From Limisphaerales bacterium (GTDB lineage: Bacteria; Verrucomicrobiota; Verrucomicrobiia; Limisphaerales; UBA11358): a stretch of 23,243 nucleotides of DNA. Position 1 is the first letter of the stretch. Every line of letters starts with the position of its first letter. A model generated the notes under the pieces. That model was given only the letters and a program-made list of their open reading frames with translations, had not been told where the DNA came from and did no database searches. Shown one piece after another: positions 8,193-17,009 of this stretch. The position numbers and the translations under genes are program-made. Where the stretch lies: contig DAIDJC010000018.1 in NCBI GenBank assembly GCA_027451565.1, positions 1-23,243 on the forward strand, in the 5' to 3' direction.

Positions 8193-8721
8193 GGAAAAAA
8201 AGCCCTGTATAAACTTTGGGATCAACCAAGACTCCTTCCCCGGATCGTTTTTTTAACCAGGCGTTAATGGATTTCACTGGAACCTCATGCACCAGGATGT
8301 TTTCAGACCCCACACCACCACCAGTTCCAACCCGGCGCAAACCTGTGGCTTTAAAAAGTGTAACCCGTTCGGTGGTGATTCCGCTGCACGCGGCCCCGGT
8401 GCATAAAGGAGTCATGTGCTCGGCAGAATAGCCGGTTTCCTCCATCAGTTCGCGGTTTGCGGCGGATGCATGGGATTCATCCTCATGGCCGGATTCATCG
8501 CCAATAATTCCCGCAGGCAATTCCAAGGTGAAGGCGTGAACGGGAATGCGGTATTGTTCCACAAGCAAAACCTTGTCCTCTGCCGTGAGTGCCAGAATCA
8601 AGGCCGCGCCTGTGGCACCGACCCGGTCCACATATTCCCAGTGCCCTTCCCGAATCAGTTTTAAAAAAGTGCTGGAATGAAGCGTGACCGGGGGCGGGAG
8701 TTGGGGGGGGTGGTTTGACAT
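8173..8721 (-). CDS. NUDIX hydrolase, ADP-ribose pyrophosphatase-like
   Basis: This 182-residue protein has a NUDIX box at about residues 71-98: GIIGDESGHED then ANRELMEETGY, matching REUxEExGU, the Mg2+-binding helix. Upstream are VLLVEQYRIPVHAFTLELPAG and, downstream, a CSGITTERVTLFKATGL segment typical of ADP-sugar pyrophosphatases. Such enzymes hydrolyse ADP-ribose to AMP and ribose 5-phosphate in the cytosol. The insert between Gly and Glu of the box is slightly longer than usual. The gene is convergent with the serine peptidase gene, overlapping it by 20 bases. It is on the same strand as the GH3 gene but separated from it by about 370 bases, so it probably has its own promoter. Confidence 0.9.
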   Translation of the reverse strand: MSNHPPQLPPPVTLHSSTFLKLIREGHWEYVDRVGATGAALILALTAEDKVLLVEQYRIPVHAFTLELPAGIIGDESGHEDESHASAANRELMEETGYSAEHMTPLCTGAACSGITTERVTLFKATGLRRVGTGGGVGSENILVHEVPVKSINAWLKKRSGEGVLVDPKVYTGLFFLNHQED

Positions 8722-9095
8722 GGATGATAATGATGGTTTTAAAGGCGATTTGGCAACGTTGAGGCATCTCCGCGGCAGGATCAGGTAACCGGGTCAATGC
8801 TGGCCACCGGCTTGTAATCTCGAGGCCAGTTGGTTTTCGTGCAAAAGAATTTCTGGCCCGGCGGCGCCCGACAATTGATTGTTTTACAAAATCCAAAGGC
8901 CCTTTCATTTTCGGACCGGGCAGCCTGCATGGCGGACCGGCTTGATAATGATACCCATTCGAAAAATCCTGGCAACCTTGCCCCAGGGAGAATCACCCTC
9001 ATGCAAACCACTCGATGAACCGTAAAAAAGGCCCGACTTATCCATTTTGGCAAGGCTTGTATGAATCAGGCCCCCCGCGTGGCAGGCAAAAAAAG
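8722..9095. other. 374-base gap without a convincing gene
   Basis: The stretch lies between the 3' end of the GH3 gene and the 5' end of the NUDIX gene, both minus strand. Short open frames on the minus strand (8781-9053, 8905-9105) have no recognisable similarity or good ribosome-binding site. No hairpin with a T-run and no tRNA was seen. It may contain the NUDIX promoter and decayed 3' sequence of the GH3 gene. Confidence 0.5.
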
Positions 9096-10853
9096 TCAAG
9101 AGCATGATTTTTCAATGGATTCCTGCGCCTCCGGCCAATGTCGCGGGAGTCTGCCTGTGAAGGGATGGGACCCAAATAGAACATCGGTTATGCCCAACCC
9201 TTCTGTTCCGGGCAGCCATGCAGCCACGAATGCCTGGCTTTGGTTTAGGGCCTGGCCCAGAATCAGAGGCCTACCCGAGAATAAAATGGTGACCACCGGC
9301 GAACCGGTCTGGCGGGCACGAGTTACGATTTCATGATCTTGCGGGGAAAGAGCGGGCTGTTGCCTGTCACCTTTCATTTCAGCGTAAGGTTTTTCGCCTA
9401 AAACCACCACCACCACATCCGGATGGCCCAGGTTTGAGGCGTCCGGTGAATAAAAAATGTCCGCGCCGTGAGGAGCTTTCTGGCGCAGGGCGCTGAGTAG
9501 GGTGGTGCCGCCGCTGATGATATTGCCGTGTCCTCCCTGCCAATCCATGGTCCATCCGCCGCATTGGATTCCAAGGTCGTCCGCAGCATTCCCAACCACC
9601 GCGATGTTTTGCAATGAGTTGGCAAGTGGCAGGAGCTGGTTCTTGTTCTTGATCAGCACAAGTGATTGACGAACACAATGGCGAGCTGCATCCCGATGAG
9701 CTGGGCATCCAACGAATTCAATCAAGCTTGGGTGAGGAATATCTTCATCAAAAAGTCCCATGGCCAGCTTCACTCGTAATATTCGACGCACGGCATCATC
9801 TATGCGGGATTCAGGCACCGCGCCGGCCCTGGCCAAATCAAGTAGGTGCCGAATGAAATCCAGATAATTGTTGGGCTTGTCCGGTCCATTGGGGATCATG
9901 ACCATGTCCAATCCAGCCATTATGGACAATTCCACCGCATTTTTATAGTCCGTGGTGATTTGGTCAATAGCTGCCCAATCTGAAACAAGAAATCCCAGGA
10001 ACCCCAATTCCCCCTTTAAAACATCAGTCAATAGGTGCTTATGGCAATGCAATTTGGTGCCCTGCCAACTGTTATAGGAAACCATAATGGAGCCGACGCC
10101 GGCCTGAATGGCAGCCTTGTAGGGTGGCAGAAAAAGAGCGCGCAAAGCCGCTTCATCCAGGGTGACATCACCCTGGTCAATACCTTGAGAAGTGCCACCA
10201 TCGCCTATGAAATGTTTCGCGCAGGCCAGAATGGATAAGGGGCTGGGGGAGAGTGATTCTCCCTGCAAACCCAAGACCGCAGCCTGACCAAGCTGGCTGA
10301 CAAGGTCAGTCTTGTCCCCATACCCCTCATAAGTCCGTCCCCAGCTTGGGTTCAATGGAACCGCAACACATGGCGAAAAGGCCCAACGAATGCCAGTGGC
10401 AGCCATTTCCCTGGCGGTAATTTGTGCAGCAAGGCGCACCAACCCCGGATTTCCAGAGGCCCCCAGCCCTATCTGGTGTGGAAAAATCACAGCGCCATCC
10501 ACGTTGTTATGCCCGTGAACAGCATCAATGCCATAAAGAAGGGGAATTTTCAGGCGCGTCTGAAGTGCCTGGGATTTGAATTGCAACACAAAGTCCAGCC
10601 AGGCTTTTGGAGAACTGCCCTGGTCCGGGTCCGAATTGCCTCCGCTCAAAACGGACCCCAATCCCAGTCTACGCACATCCTCCTTGTCCTTGAGGGCAGC
10701 CGAATCCACTTGAACCATTTGGCCAACCTTTTCCTCAAGGGTCATTTTTTCGAGCAATTGGTTGGCAGCCTCAGTGAATTGGGAGAGGTCTGTGGGCCGG
10801 CAGGACTCGGTTTCAGATGCGGCAAACATTCCTGGGTTGTGGGAGGTATGCAT
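9096..10853 (-). CDS. GH3 beta-glucosidase / exo-beta-glucanase
   Basis: This 585-residue glycoside hydrolase family 3 enzyme has a TIM-barrel domain (about 30-370) followed by an alpha/beta sandwich. Motifs are LLYGIDAVHG (D110), CAKHFIGDGGT, and nucleophile D292 in GFLVSDWAAID. E492 in GEKPYAEMKGD matches the acid/base position of the plant exo-glucanase type. It would release glucose from beta-1,3/1,4-gluco-oligosaccharides. Two oddities stand out. There is no signal peptide, although the partner gene upstream has one. The protein also stops soon after GRLPRHWPEA, without the PLFPxGFGL tail usual for the family. It starts 2 bases after the stop of the SGNH gene, so the two are translationally coupled. 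Confidence 0.93.
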   Translation of the reverse strand: MHTSHNPGMFAASETESCRPTDLSQFTEAANQLLEKMTLEEKVGQMVQVDSAALKDKEDVRRLGLGSVLSGGNSDPDQGSSPKAWLDFVLQFKSQALQTRLKIPLLYGIDAVHGHNNVDGAVIFPHQIGLGASGNPGLVRLAAQITAREMAATGIRWAFSPCVAVPLNPSWGRTYEGYGDKTDLVSQLGQAAVLGLQGESLSPSPLSILACAKHFIGDGGTSQGIDQGDVTLDEAALRALFLPPYKAAIQAGVGSIMVSYNSWQGTKLHCHKHLLTDVLKGELGFLGFLVSDWAAIDQITTDYKNAVELSIMAGLDMVMIPNGPDKPNNYLDFIRHLLDLARAGAVPESRIDDAVRRILRVKLAMGLFDEDIPHPSLIEFVGCPAHRDAARHCVRQSLVLIKNKNQLLPLANSLQNIAVVGNAADDLGIQCGGWTMDWQGGHGNIISGGTTLLSALRQKAPHGADIFYSPDASNLGHPDVVVVVLGEKPYAEMKGDRQQPALSPQDHEIVTRARQTGSPVVTILFSGRPLILGQALNQSQAFVAAWLPGTEGLGITDVLFGSHPFTGRLPRHWPEAQESIEKSCS

Positions 10854-10855
10854 GA

Positions 10856-12049
10856 TCAGGGCTGCTGGGGTTGTTTTTTGAGGTCGTCTAAAATGGGTCC
10901 CAAGATAGTGGCAAAAACGTGGGCCTGGCGCATGAACCCAAGGTCATTGGGATGACTTCCATCCGTGGTGCCTTCTCCATCGTCGCCAAGAAGTTGATCT
11001 CCGGGAATGTAATGGATGTTTGTAAAACCAGCCACCTTGAGCCGATTGTAAGCGGCTTTGAGTTCAGCGCGGTCTTTCAAATGGTAATATTCCATCTGGC
11101 CTTCGATGAACAGCGCTGCTGGCATGGTGCGATCCTCCACCAGAACAATAGGAGTCGAGGGGTGGTGTTGTCTCAGAATTTTAACGAAAGGCTCCACCCG
11201 GGCGCGAATTTCATCGGCCACCATGTTGGGCAGGCAATCCAGGACATAAATGGAAGGATCCAGTTCCGCCAGCAGACGAGCCATTTCAGGTTCCATTTTG
11301 CCGTTGCCGGAGAACCCCAGGTTTATGACGGGCCAGTCGAATTGCCTTTGAAGAATGGCGCTATGGACCATGCCGGGGCGGGAAGCTGCGAGGCCTTGCA
11401 GGATGGAGGTTCCATAAAACACAATTGGTTTTCGTGTGCCAGACCCCCATGGCGGAGCCTGTTGCAAAAGCGAACCGGAGGGCACGCCTAATTCGCCAGA
11501 TTGTATGCCATTATAAAGCGGAAGGTAGAGCAGGTATTGCCGTTTTCCGGGTTCTAGTCCGCTCACAAGTTCTTGATCGTTTGTCTGGCCTTGGGGTTGA
11601 CCCACAGCCAGCCAGCGCCAGCCAGCCTCGGTTTTGACATAAAGGTCCAACCCACTTTTGGCAATCGCGGTGGAGTTGGGCAAATACAGCCAGGATTGCG
11701 TCAGGGACCAGCGGACATGAATCTCTGTGGCATTACTCACGAAGCGGACGCACAATCCGGCAGAACAGTGGGACAGGTCCCAGACGGGATCCCGGACAAC
11801 ACCCTTGGTGTCGGCAGGTAAACGGTCGTACGGGCTCAAGGTGTTTGTCCAACCTTTTCCTTCAACCCCAAGTGTTTGAAAATCAGTCCATTGTAATGTT
11901 GTTGGTGAACCTGCGCCTTTTGCTCCCAGGGAAATCAACAATGCCAATATCGCCAAGGAAACCCCCAGAACGAACGGCGATCTATGCAGTTTATGACACG
12001 CAAATGGACGCCAGGACATTGGAATAGTTGAAAACATGGGGAATAGCAT
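10856..12049 (-). CDS. Exported SGNH/GDSL esterase with GxDLY N-terminal domain
   Basis: This 397-residue protein has a hydrophobic export segment at about 26-45 (FVLGVSLAILALLISLGAKGA). The long N-terminal region suggests the true start may be the Met at residue 11. An N-terminal beta-sandwich contains the GLDLYVKT motif (133-140) of the GxDLY domain. The SGNH hydrolase domain follows: VFYGTSILQG with nucleophile S215, NLGFSGNG with N249, and DGSHPNDLGF with D363/H366. This architecture is known from carbohydrate-linked acyl/acetyl esterases, so removal of acetyl groups from hemicellulose is a reasonable inference. It is first in a two-gene unit with GH3 and divergent from the small lipoprotein gene. 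Confidence 0.88.
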   Translation of the reverse strand: MLFPMFSTIPMSWRPFACHKLHRSPFVLGVSLAILALLISLGAKGAGSPTTLQWTDFQTLGVEGKGWTNTLSPYDRLPADTKGVVRDPVWDLSHCSAGLCVRFVSNATEIHVRWSLTQSWLYLPNSTAIAKSGLDLYVKTEAGWRWLAVGQPQGQTNDQELVSGLEPGKRQYLLYLPLYNGIQSGELGVPSGSLLQQAPPWGSGTRKPIVFYGTSILQGLAASRPGMVHSAILQRQFDWPVINLGFSGNGKMEPEMARLLAELDPSIYVLDCLPNMVADEIRARVEPFVKILRQHHPSTPIVLVEDRTMPAALFIEGQMEYYHLKDRAELKAAYNRLKVAGFTNIHYIPGDQLLGDDGEGTTDGSHPNDLGFMRQAHVFATILGPILDDLKKQPQQP

Positions 12050-12192
12050 GGGCGATGCGGGAAAGACTGGCTTGTCCCCTCTTTTGACGACAATACAAAA
12101 CGGCCATCTTGATTTAATTTGAGTCCATCAGCATGACCGTTAAGCAAAGTCCTTGTAGAGGTTGGGCGGCGATGTCGTGCTTGGATGCTAAA

Positions 12193-12600
12193 ATGTTGAG
12201 TCGCACACGTATTATTTGTCTTCGTCGTTTGGCAGGGCCTTGCCATGGGATATGCGTCATGGCTGCAGCGGCTATGTTGGCAGGATGCGGGCGGGCGGGA
12301 AAGGATTTACCGGGCCAGTCGGCCACTCAGTCTGGCGCTTCCCAAACCACTGCGGCTGCAGCAAGTGCGCAGCCTATATCGCCCGAAATGCCCAATCTGC
12401 CAACCTCAGTTCCGGCGGTGGCGGCGGGTGGGGCAGACCTGCGGGCATTAAATCATGCCTATGTGGGTTGGATCGTGAGAACGCATCAAAGGCCTAAAAC
12501 TTTTGAAGAATTTATGGCGGTGTCGGGCATGACCGTTCCGCCGCCGCCGCCTGGCAGGAAATACGTGATTGATCATGCTGGATTCATCGCATTGAAATAA
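12193..12600 (+). CDS. Small lipoprotein of unknown function
   Basis: From ATG 12193 the product is 135 residues: a signal with two arginines and a hydrophobic stretch ending in the lipobox MLAGC, then a low-complexity Ala/Ser/Pro/Gln linker. A C-terminal region of about 45 residues reads LNHAYVGWIVRTHQRPKTF...VPPPPPGRKYVIDHAGFIALK. The frame is open from ATG 12133, but that adds an unlikely 20-residue extension before the signal. The PKTxEE...PPxGKKxxID pattern resembles small conserved proteins I associate with this phylum, often next to pseudopilin genes; this association is from memory. It is 24 bases upstream of pseudopilin 1 and probably in the same transcript. The likely location is membrane-anchored, facing periplasm or surface. 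Confidence 0.72.
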   Translation: MLSRTRIICLRRLAGPCHGICVMAAAAMLAGCGRAGKDLPGQSATQSGASQTTAAAASAQPISPEMPNLPTSVPAVAAGGADLRALNHAYVGWIVRTHQRPKTFEEFMAVSGMTVPPPPPGRKYVIDHAGFIALK

Positions 12601-12624
12601 TGGATTTCCACGATTTGAAATAAA

Positions 12625-13614
12625 ATGAAAACGGCCAATATACATCCACGGACAGGGCCAAAAATAGCCTTCACCCTCATTGAACTATTGGTGGTTATTG
12701 CCATCATCGCCATTCTGGCGGCGATGCTGCTTCCGGCGCTGGCCAGCGCCAAGGCCAAGGCGCAACGCATCCAGTGCACCTCCCAAGTCAAGCAATTGGA
12801 TTTGGGCATGATGATGTTTCCCAATGACAACAATGGAATGTTTCCTCCAGGCGCATGGCAGGGGTCGTCAAGCGATCTGACATGGGATTGCTGGCTGAAC
12901 AATTACATTGGCGGAAACGCCCCTCAACAAGACATGTCCGGCGGAGTGTTCGTCAGCGCTGATGATCCTGCAAGCATTGTCGAGGCTCAATCCCTGGGCT
13001 TTGCCGTGGCGCCAAAGATTCTCACCTGTCCTGCAGATCAATTTCCGAAAGTGAGTTGGATGACCGGGCCGCCCACTTTTGCAACGCGTACTTACGCAAT
13101 GAATGCCGCCGGCGCCACATGGGGAACTTTTGTCCAGGTCAATGATGATCGCCGCAGCTACCCATTGCCAAATTTGGAGCAAGCCGGAGCCCATGGGGTG
13201 GGAATATATTGGACCGACAATAAAGGAGGAAATGATCCGGATTGGAACGCCGCCGGATATAAAACCACCGTGGTGAATGATCCCGCGGGAACAATCCTCC
13301 TGACAGAGGACGCATCCAGCCAGGATTGTGCAGGGAATGTCTGGCCAAGTGTATGTTGCGGACCCCAGACCAGCGACGGAGGGTCAGGTGGGTGGGGAAA
13401 CCTGTACCAAACTGATTTGAAGGCCCCACTCAGCACCGCAACCCTTGCAACCGGGGGTTACAGCGAAGGAATGCTTTTATACAAAGCCCATAGCTACCGT
13501 TTCAATTATGCGTTTACCGATGGGCATGTGGAAGCCCTCAAGATTGAGCAAACGACCGGATCGGGAACCTTGACCGCCCCGCGGGGCATGTGGACAGTAA
13601 TCCAGGGGGATTAA
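12625..13614 (+). CDS. Type II secretion-like pseudopilin with H-x9-DG motif (1)
   Basis: This 329-residue protein has a class III (prepilin) signal: a short positive leader, then IAFTLIELLVVIAIIAILAA, cleaved by prepilin peptidase before F16, with the conserved E20 at mature position 5. Alanine, not glycine, precedes the cut. After the N-terminal helix come AKAKAQRIQC and a globular domain with ILTCPADQ and Cys pairs. The HSYRFNYAFTDG segment fits H-x9-DG exactly, and the C-terminus has LTAPRGMWT. Many such orphan pseudopilins occur in Verrucomicrobiota and Planctomycetota genomes (DUF1559-like group). Their roles are mostly unknown. It lies after the lipoprotein gene and before the 662-residue secreted protein. 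Confidence 0.92.
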   Translation: MKTANIHPRTGPKIAFTLIELLVVIAIIAILAAMLLPALASAKAKAQRIQCTSQVKQLDLGMMMFPNDNNGMFPPGAWQGSSSDLTWDCWLNNYIGGNAPQQDMSGGVFVSADDPASIVEAQSLGFAVAPKILTCPADQFPKVSWMTGPPTFATRTYAMNAAGATWGTFVQVNDDRRSYPLPNLEQAGAHGVGIYWTDNKGGNDPDWNAAGYKTTVVNDPAGTILLTEDASSQDCAGNVWPSVCCGPQTSDGGSGGWGNLYQTDLKAPLSTATLATGGYSEGMLLYKAHSYRFNYAFTDGHVEALKIEQTTGSGTLTAPRGMWTVIQGD

Positions 13615-13908
13615 AGCGAACAGGTTCCCTGGAGCTGTTTTGGATGAACCGTGTCACGAATTTTGAGGACATGCCATGTGTTCCCACTTGTGCTAGTTTG
13701 AAATCATTCACACACAATATTTTGATTCCGCAAGATCGGAGCTTGGATTTGTTGATCCCATTTGGAGCGCTGTTTGGGAAGACGGGGATGAGTCAAGCAG
13801 AGCAACTATTTTTATTGGTCAAACACCAACTAGCTGTGATTCCAGAGAAAGTCTGGTGGAAAAAATGAATTTGAATCCGTGGCAAATTTTAAACCCCAAT
13901 AAATCATC
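13615..13908. other. 294-base intergenic region before the 662-residue protein gene
   Basis: No convincing gene is present; the open frame 13590-13868 overlaps the end of pseudopilin 1 and resembles nothing known. The base composition is more AT-rich than in the neighbouring genes, as expected for a promoter and 5' leader of the following secreted-protein gene. No clear terminator hairpin was found after pseudopilin 1. Confidence 0.4.
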
Positions 13909-15897
13909 ATGAAAAAACTCAAAAGAATAAAAACATTAACCTTTGCGTTTCTGACAGCCCTTTCGGTCGCTGGAACGGCGCAAATTGCAAAGTCGCAGAC
14001 AACCCTCACGGGAACTTACACTCAAACATTTGCGACCGGCGGCATCACCACCAATTTTGCCGGAACCGGCAGCGTGGCAGGCTGGGAATACTGGTATGGG
14101 ATCTTTGGCAACACCATGATGACCAACGACGTGAGCATGGACGTGGGTGGAGACCCTGCCTCCGGTTCATTGGAAGTGAGTTTGCCATTTGGAGCAAGTG
14201 GAAACCAACAGACCTTCTTCGGATCGTTTGATGACCAATATGGTTATGACTTTTCTGAGACAGCAAACGGTTTAAATTACAGCAACATCACTTTTTATGT
14301 TCGGGTCGCCAGCGGAACGCAGCCAGACTCATCGGGTGGATTTGGCCAGTTGGCGGTGGGATTCTACCAGACCGGAACATTCGGATCGGTTGAGATTCCA
14401 GGAGCTGCCTCAAACAGTTGGGTGCAACTCTCTGTGCCGATTGACAAAACCAAAAGTGGCATCAATTCGGTGGGGGCTTTTCTTTTTGATTACAATTCCT
14501 ATGGAGGTTATCCCACAAACCCCATTACCTTCTGGCTGGACAATGTGTCTTTGAATTACGGCGGCCCTCCTCCTGCGCCTCCTACTTTAAGTCTTGAGAA
14601 GCCCCAGCCTGGCTTGAATGTCATTGACAGCTCGCCGGGAACCTATGATCGGGAAAGTATTATGTCGCAAAATACAAGCGCTTATTCGTGGGTTGGCGCA
14701 TCCAGCCCTGTGACGTACTCTTTTACTATCAAAAACTATCCGGTAAATCAACCGAGCGTTGCTGCCCAGATGTTTTTGATTGCGGGCAATCCAGCCATTC
14801 CGAGCTATGAAACTGCACCCGACTACAATGAATCCAACGTGGTTTTGTTTGTGGTGACTGGGAATGCGACCAACGCAAACGGCAATTTCTACTATAAAGC
14901 ATTCGAGGGCAACGGGAATAACATGATTTATGGCAATGCTCCATACACAAATGCGCCCGGCACAGGCTCGACCAATTTTGGTTCAGGAAGCCTGGGGTCT
15001 GTCACCAACACAGGCGTTCTTGGAACATGGAGTATGACTTTCAGCCAGAACACGAACATCACACTCACTGCTCCTGATGGTGCCACTGCCAACTATACCA
15101 TGAACGGTTACGATGCCTCAGCATTTGCTGGCGCAAACGGGTTTGTGGTCATGCTCGGAAGCCAGCCGGACAATTCCGCAGCGATTGGAACCCGGGTGGT
15201 TTATAGTCAAATTCAAGTTCAAGGCACACCAACCCCCATCAATGACAACTTTCTGGCGGACAGTAGTTTGAATACGAATATTTGGACTGTTCTGGCTTCC
15301 GCTCCTGCCGGAGTGTTGGTGGTGCCAACCAATACGGCTTACATTTTGGATTGGACTACGCCGGATGCCGGTTATTCTCCGATTCTCGGCACTAATGTGG
15401 CCAGTGCATCGTCCTATTTTGACTTGGGGCTGTCCCCGTTCGGACAGATTGGCAGCATCAAATCCACCCTTTTGTTGCAGTCCAATTTACCCGCAGGCAA
15501 TCAAGCCTACTTTAGAATGATCCAGCGCAAATTCACCCAGTTGCAAGTATTGCTTCCGGGCGAGACTAATGCCCCAGGCACTTCGCTCGGTTACGTCGGT
15601 TCGCCGACTCCCGTCAGCATAGCGGCCGAAGGGACCACGGGCACAACGGTTACCGTCAACGCCTGTGATGCGACATGGCACATTGTTAACGTGACAGATT
15701 CAATCAAGCTTACCACCAGCGATTCGGCTGCATTTTTACCTGCCGGAAATGTTTCGATGGTCAACGGCGTGGCGGTGTTCTCTGGCGCCAATTCCTTGGA
15801 CTTCCAAACCCAAGGTTCGCAAACTGTGACAGCCACTGATTCCACCACATTGACCATACCTGCGGCTACTAGCGCGCCGGTAACGGTGGGGCCATGA
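13909..15897 (+). CDS. Secreted multi-domain beta-rich protein, function unknown
   Basis: This 662-residue protein starts with a positive MKKLKRIK leader and a signal peptide (about 1-30, ending AKSQ). Four regions can be seen. Residues about 33-218 form a beta-sandwich ending FWLDNVSLNYGG, like carbohydrate-binding modules of the CBM11/CBM4 kind. A PPPAPP linker (about 219-224) follows. Residues about 225-440 form a second beta-rich region. Residues about 444-560 form a third (starting NDNFLADSSLNTN). From about 566 there is an Ig-like tail (TPVSIAAEGTTG...SQTVTATD) as in surface adhesins. No catalytic motif was found. It is rich in Asn, Thr, Ser and Gly, as expected for an extracellular protein. 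It probably binds a polysaccharide, by inference from the N-terminal module and the glycosidase context. It sits between two pseudopilin genes. Confidence 0.8.
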   Translation: MKKLKRIKTLTFAFLTALSVAGTAQIAKSQTTLTGTYTQTFATGGITTNFAGTGSVAGWEYWYGIFGNTMMTNDVSMDVGGDPASGSLEVSLPFGASGNQQTFFGSFDDQYGYDFSETANGLNYSNITFYVRVASGTQPDSSGGFGQLAVGFYQTGTFGSVEIPGAASNSWVQLSVPIDKTKSGINSVGAFLFDYNSYGGYPTNPITFWLDNVSLNYGGPPPAPPTLSLEKPQPGLNVIDSSPGTYDRESIMSQNTSAYSWVGASSPVTYSFTIKNYPVNQPSVAAQMFLIAGNPAIPSYETAPDYNESNVVLFVVTGNATNANGNFYYKAFEGNGNNMIYGNAPYTNAPGTGSTNFGSGSLGSVTNTGVLGTWSMTFSQNTNITLTAPDGATANYTMNGYDASAFAGANGFVVMLGSQPDNSAAIGTRVVYSQIQVQGTPTPINDNFLADSSLNTNIWTVLASAPAGVLVVPTNTAYILDWTTPDAGYSPILGTNVASASSYFDLGLSPFGQIGSIKSTLLLQSNLPAGNQAYFRMIQRKFTQLQVLLPGETNAPGTSLGYVGSPTPVSIAAEGTTGTTVTVNACDATWHIVNVTDSIKLTTSDSAAFLPAGNVSMVNGVAVFSGANSLDFQTQGSQTVTATDSTTLTIPAATSAPVTVGP

Positions 15898-15927
15898 TTC
15901 ATGGGGTGGTTTGAAGTGTAAACACAA

Positions 15928-15962
15928 AGGGTGGGCGCCGGGATAGTCATGGCGCCCACCCT
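15928..15962. terminator. Strong 12-bp hairpin, probable transcription terminator
   Basis: AGGGTGGGCGCC (15928-15939) pairs perfectly with GGCGCCCACCCT (15951-15962) across an 11-base loop. It begins 31 bases after the stop of the secreted-protein gene. Only GACAAAAAG follows on the plus strand, so there is no U-run there; on the minus strand a TTTGTGTTT follows. It is the longest perfect stem I noticed in the window. It could end or protect the upstream transcript, or separate expression of pseudopilin 2. Confidence 0.55.
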
Positions 15963-15992
15963 GACAAAAAGCGAGAATATATCCCAAATAAA

Positions 15993-16937
15993 ATGCAAAT
16001 AAGCTCCAAAAAACGGGTTGCAGCGTTCACCTTGATTGAATTACTGGTGGTGATTGCCATTATTGCCATTCTGGCAGCCATGCTCCTGCCAGCTCTCACA
16101 AAAGCCAAGCAGCGTGCTCAGGCCATCAGTTGCATGAACAATACCAAACAATTTCTATTGGCCTGGCATCTCTATGCAGATGACAATAATGACCTTCTTC
16201 CGCCTAATGATTATCCTTATACCACCAGCTACGCCGCAGCCAGTCCTTCGACGCAGGCGAAAATGAAAAACTGGGTGGTTGGAACCATGGCGGACCCAAG
16301 AGATGCCGGAGATTTACCATATAAGGTCAATGGCCACAGTGAGTTAACCGATCCAAACACTCTCCTTTCCCCATATTTGGCCAGTCGCCCTATTTATCAC
16401 TGTCCGGCCGATAACTACGTGGACCCTTATGCCGGTAATCAAATTCATGTGAGGAGTTACTCCATGAACTCGGCAGTCGGAACTATTTATTATTCTTCTG
16501 TACAAAATAGTGGAACGGATCCCCGTCCAGTCGGTTCTGCGGTTGGTGGTGGATGGCTTCCGGGGAGTGCGTATAACAACAGCCAATCAACCTGGCTGAC
16601 CTATGGAAAAATGTCATCCTTCACATTTCCTGGTGCGGCGCAAACCTGGGTTTTCATTGATGAAAACCCAAGAACAATCAATGACGGCAGCATGGCATTT
16701 CCTGCCTACGCGGCGAATGGCGCCACTTATTTAATTGACAAGCCATCTGGTTTGCATGGACAGTCGGGCGGTCTTGCTTTCGCCGATGGGCACTCATTGG
16801 TGCATAAATGGCAGGATGCCAGAACCTACACAGTCAATATAAGTGGTCAGGGAAATGTGATTCAGGCTGCTGCCCTGCAGTCACCTGATGACGTGGATTG
16901 CTTCTACATGGCCTCAATCACTTCAGCCCCTCGGTGA
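15993..16937 (+). CDS. Type II secretion-like pseudopilin with H-x9-DG motif (2)
   Basis: This 314-residue protein has leader MQISSKKRVA, cleavage expected before F12 (AAFTLIELLVVIAIIAILAA), and E16 as the conserved mature Glu5. The helix continues into LPALTKAKQRAQAISC. The globular part has IYHCPADN, RSYSMNSAVG, WVFIDENPRT and HGQSGGLAFADG, which matches H-x9-DG, followed by HKWQDARTYT. It is clearly related to pseudopilin 1 in its first about 50 residues but differs in the globular domain, so the two are not recent duplicates. It is placed between the 662-residue secreted protein and the secreted glycosidase. No pilus ATPase, secretin or prepilin peptidase gene is near. Confidence 0.93.
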   Translation: MQISSKKRVAAFTLIELLVVIAIIAILAAMLLPALTKAKQRAQAISCMNNTKQFLLAWHLYADDNNDLLPPNDYPYTTSYAAASPSTQAKMKNWVVGTMADPRDAGDLPYKVNGHSELTDPNTLLSPYLASRPIYHCPADNYVDPYAGNQIHVRSYSMNSAVGTIYYSSVQNSGTDPRPVGSAVGGGWLPGSAYNNSQSTWLTYGKMSSFTFPGAAQTWVFIDENPRTINDGSMAFPAYAANGATYLIDKPSGLHGQSGGLAFADGHSLVHKWQDARTYTVNISGQGNVIQAAALQSPDDVDCFYMASITSAPR

Positions 16938-17009
16938 TCATTTTCCCTCCAAAAAATCCATTTGCATACAAATTGTAAATCCAGTTAAAATTCGAAACTC
17001 AATTTGCAA

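Noticed and set aside
8781..9105. Small minus-strand open frames in the gap between the NUDIX and GH3 genes
   Set aside because: No homology recognised, no good ribosome-binding site, and composition unlike the neighbouring genes; only a faint resemblance to a lost GH3 tail.
13590..13868. 92-codon open frame after pseudopilin 1
   Set aside because: It overlaps the pseudopilin end, has no motif and lies in AT-rich leader sequence.
12625..16937. Complete type II secretion or type IV pilus operon
   Set aside because: Only pseudopilin-like proteins are present; no ATPase, secretin, inner-membrane platform or prepilin peptidase gene lies in the window.
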